The translations under genes were made by a program, and so were the position numbers. The notes beneath the pieces are model-generated. The model worked only from the letters and a program-made list of their open reading frames with translations. It searched no databases and was not told the DNA's origin. From contig NZ_AJWX01000041.1 in the NCBI RefSeq assembly GCF_000263855.1, positions 1 through 40,504 on the forward strand: a DNA stretch of 40,504 bases. Reading direction: 5' to 3'. This DNA comes from Pseudomonas sp. M47T1. Lineage in GTDB: Bacteria > Pseudomonadota > Gammaproteobacteria > Pseudomonadales > Pseudomonadaceae. Below, in pieces: positions 39,783 through 40,504 of this stretch (positions are counted from its first letter, which is position 1; each line of letters begins with the position of its first letter).

Positions 39783-40445
39783 ATGAATCTGCTCTATATC
39801 GCCGATATCCGAGACGAACAGCTGCTGCGTGGCTTTGCTGACAGCGGCCAGCGGGTCGTCGAAGCCAAGCCCCACGAAGCCGACTGGGCCCTGGCCGACA
39901 GCAACTATGGCTTTATCCTGCTGGACCTGCAGCAGGCCCAGCCTGACCTGCTGGAACGCTGTGTGGCGCGCAAGCGCAAGTCGCGCATCCTCGTGCTGCT
40001 GGCCGAGGACAACCGCCAGGCGCGGGTTGCCGCCCTGCGCGGCGGCGCCGAGCTGTGCCTGACCAAGCCGGTGCTGTTCATCGAACTGCAGGCTCGCATG
40101 CACGCCCTGCTGCGCGACCACCTGAGCCCCGCCGTGGACGCCGAGGCCGGCCTGTGGCTGTCCACCACGCGCCTGCTGCTGGGCCGCGGTGCGCACCAGC
40201 AACCACTGACCGTCAGCGAACAACGCCTGCTGGCCATCCTGGCAAAGCGTCCCGGCGCGGTGAGTCGCGAGCTGATTGAAGAACAGCTATGGGGTGCGGC
40301 CCATGACTCACGCAGCGCCCTGATCGAGCGGCATATCTGCAACCTGCGGCGCAAGCTGGCAAGGCTGGATGCGCCCAATGCGTTACAGACGTTGCGCGGG
40401 TTTGGGTATAGCTTGCGGGAGACGGTGCATGTGCGGACGGATTGA
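39783..40445 (+). CDS. Response regulator with degenerate receiver domain
   Basis: This 220-residue OmpR-type regulator has an atypical receiver. Asp48 (FILLDLQ) and Lys95 (LTKPV) are kept, but the acidic pocket is reduced to a single Asp8 (YIADIRDE) and the conserved Thr/Ser of strand 4 is Leu73 (ILVLLAED). The C-terminal winged helix is normal (VSEQRLLAILAKRPGAVSRE ... TLRGFGYSL). It sits 4 bases after the kinase gene, so it shares the operon. It may work with little or no phosphorylation. Confidence 0.88.
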   Translation: MNLLYIADIRDEQLLRGFADSGQRVVEAKPHEADWALADSNYGFILLDLQQAQPDLLERCVARKRKSRILVLLAEDNRQARVAALRGGAELCLTKPVLFIELQARMHALLRDHLSPAVDAEAGLWLSTTRLLLGRGAHQQPLTVSEQRLLAILAKRPGAVSRELIEEQLWGAAHDSRSALIERHICNLRRKLARLDAPNALQTLRGFGYSLRETVHVRTD

Positions 40446-40465
40446 GGTTTGGTGAGGTGACTGAC

Positions 40466-40496
40466 AAGTGCCAGCCGTTGTTCTTCTGGCGCTCTT
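40466..40496 (+). terminator. Possible hairpin after the two-component operon
   Basis: The arms GTGCCAG and CTGGCGCT lie 21 to 50 bases after the stop. The stem is about 8 bp and lacks a T run, so this is only a candidate, and the window ends 8 bases later. Confidence 0.3.
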
Positions 40497-40504
40497 GAGA
40501 CCGC

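Noticed and set aside
1..40504. CRISPR arrays, rRNA genes or insertion sequences
   Set aside because: No regularly spaced repeats, rRNA-like stretches or transposase frames were seen on either strand.

Overview
This window is chromosomal DNA of a Pseudomonas, most likely of the fluorescens/putida lineage. The evidence is the order thrS-infC-rpmI-rplT-pheS-pheT-ihfA-merR next to tRNA-Pro(GGG), a ribose operon in the order rbsBACRKD, Pseudomonas-style REP sequences, high GC with strongly biased third codon positions, and several lipoproteins and small proteins of Pseudomonas type.

Layout. 1-455 is an unassigned flank at the 3' end of tRNA-Pro(GGG), with a short direct repeat of the kind seen at integration sites. 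456-7920 (minus strand) is the translation block: tRNA-Pro, a MerR regulator, ihfA, pheT, pheS, rplT, rpmI, infC (ATT start) and thrS. 8251-10335 holds a secreted protein, a cold-shock protein, an I78-type inhibitor lipoprotein and two small conserved proteins. 10404-16424 (minus) is the ribose operon, with a perfect 18-bp LacI-type operator upstream of rbsB. 16571-21573 is a cluster of small envelope genes: a YgdI/YgdR lipoprotein, a small gene behind a LexA-type SOS box, a secreted DNase-I-fold nuclease, two paralogous SPOR lipoproteins, a very acidic 47-residue ORF and another lipoprotein.

21693-25318 is a 3.6-kb genomic island in the 3' end of tRNA-Val(GAC), bounded by a 73-bp direct repeat. 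It carries a truncated, chimeric tyrosine recombinase and a three-gene bacteriocin operon on the minus strand: an S-type pyocin-like protein with an intact colicin-E9-type HNH DNase, its Im-type immunity protein, and a second protein whose C-terminal half looks like another Im domain. This is the accessory part of the window and the best place for something undescribed.

25523-33256 returns to core-type genes: a PuuB-like oxidase, a C39-peptidase-like lipoprotein that has lost its catalytic Cys and His, a 58-residue membrane protein, a TerC protein, nhaR, an MFS transporter, a DUF1993 protein, a YceH protein and a shikimate-dehydrogenase-like enzyme. 33435-40445 holds a Pro/Tyr-rich secreted protein, two unknown proteins, PBP7 (pbpG), a GAF-GGDEF diguanylate cyclase, a Ser/Thr-rich FlxA-like protein, and a histidine kinase between two response regulators, the second with a degenerate receiver domain.
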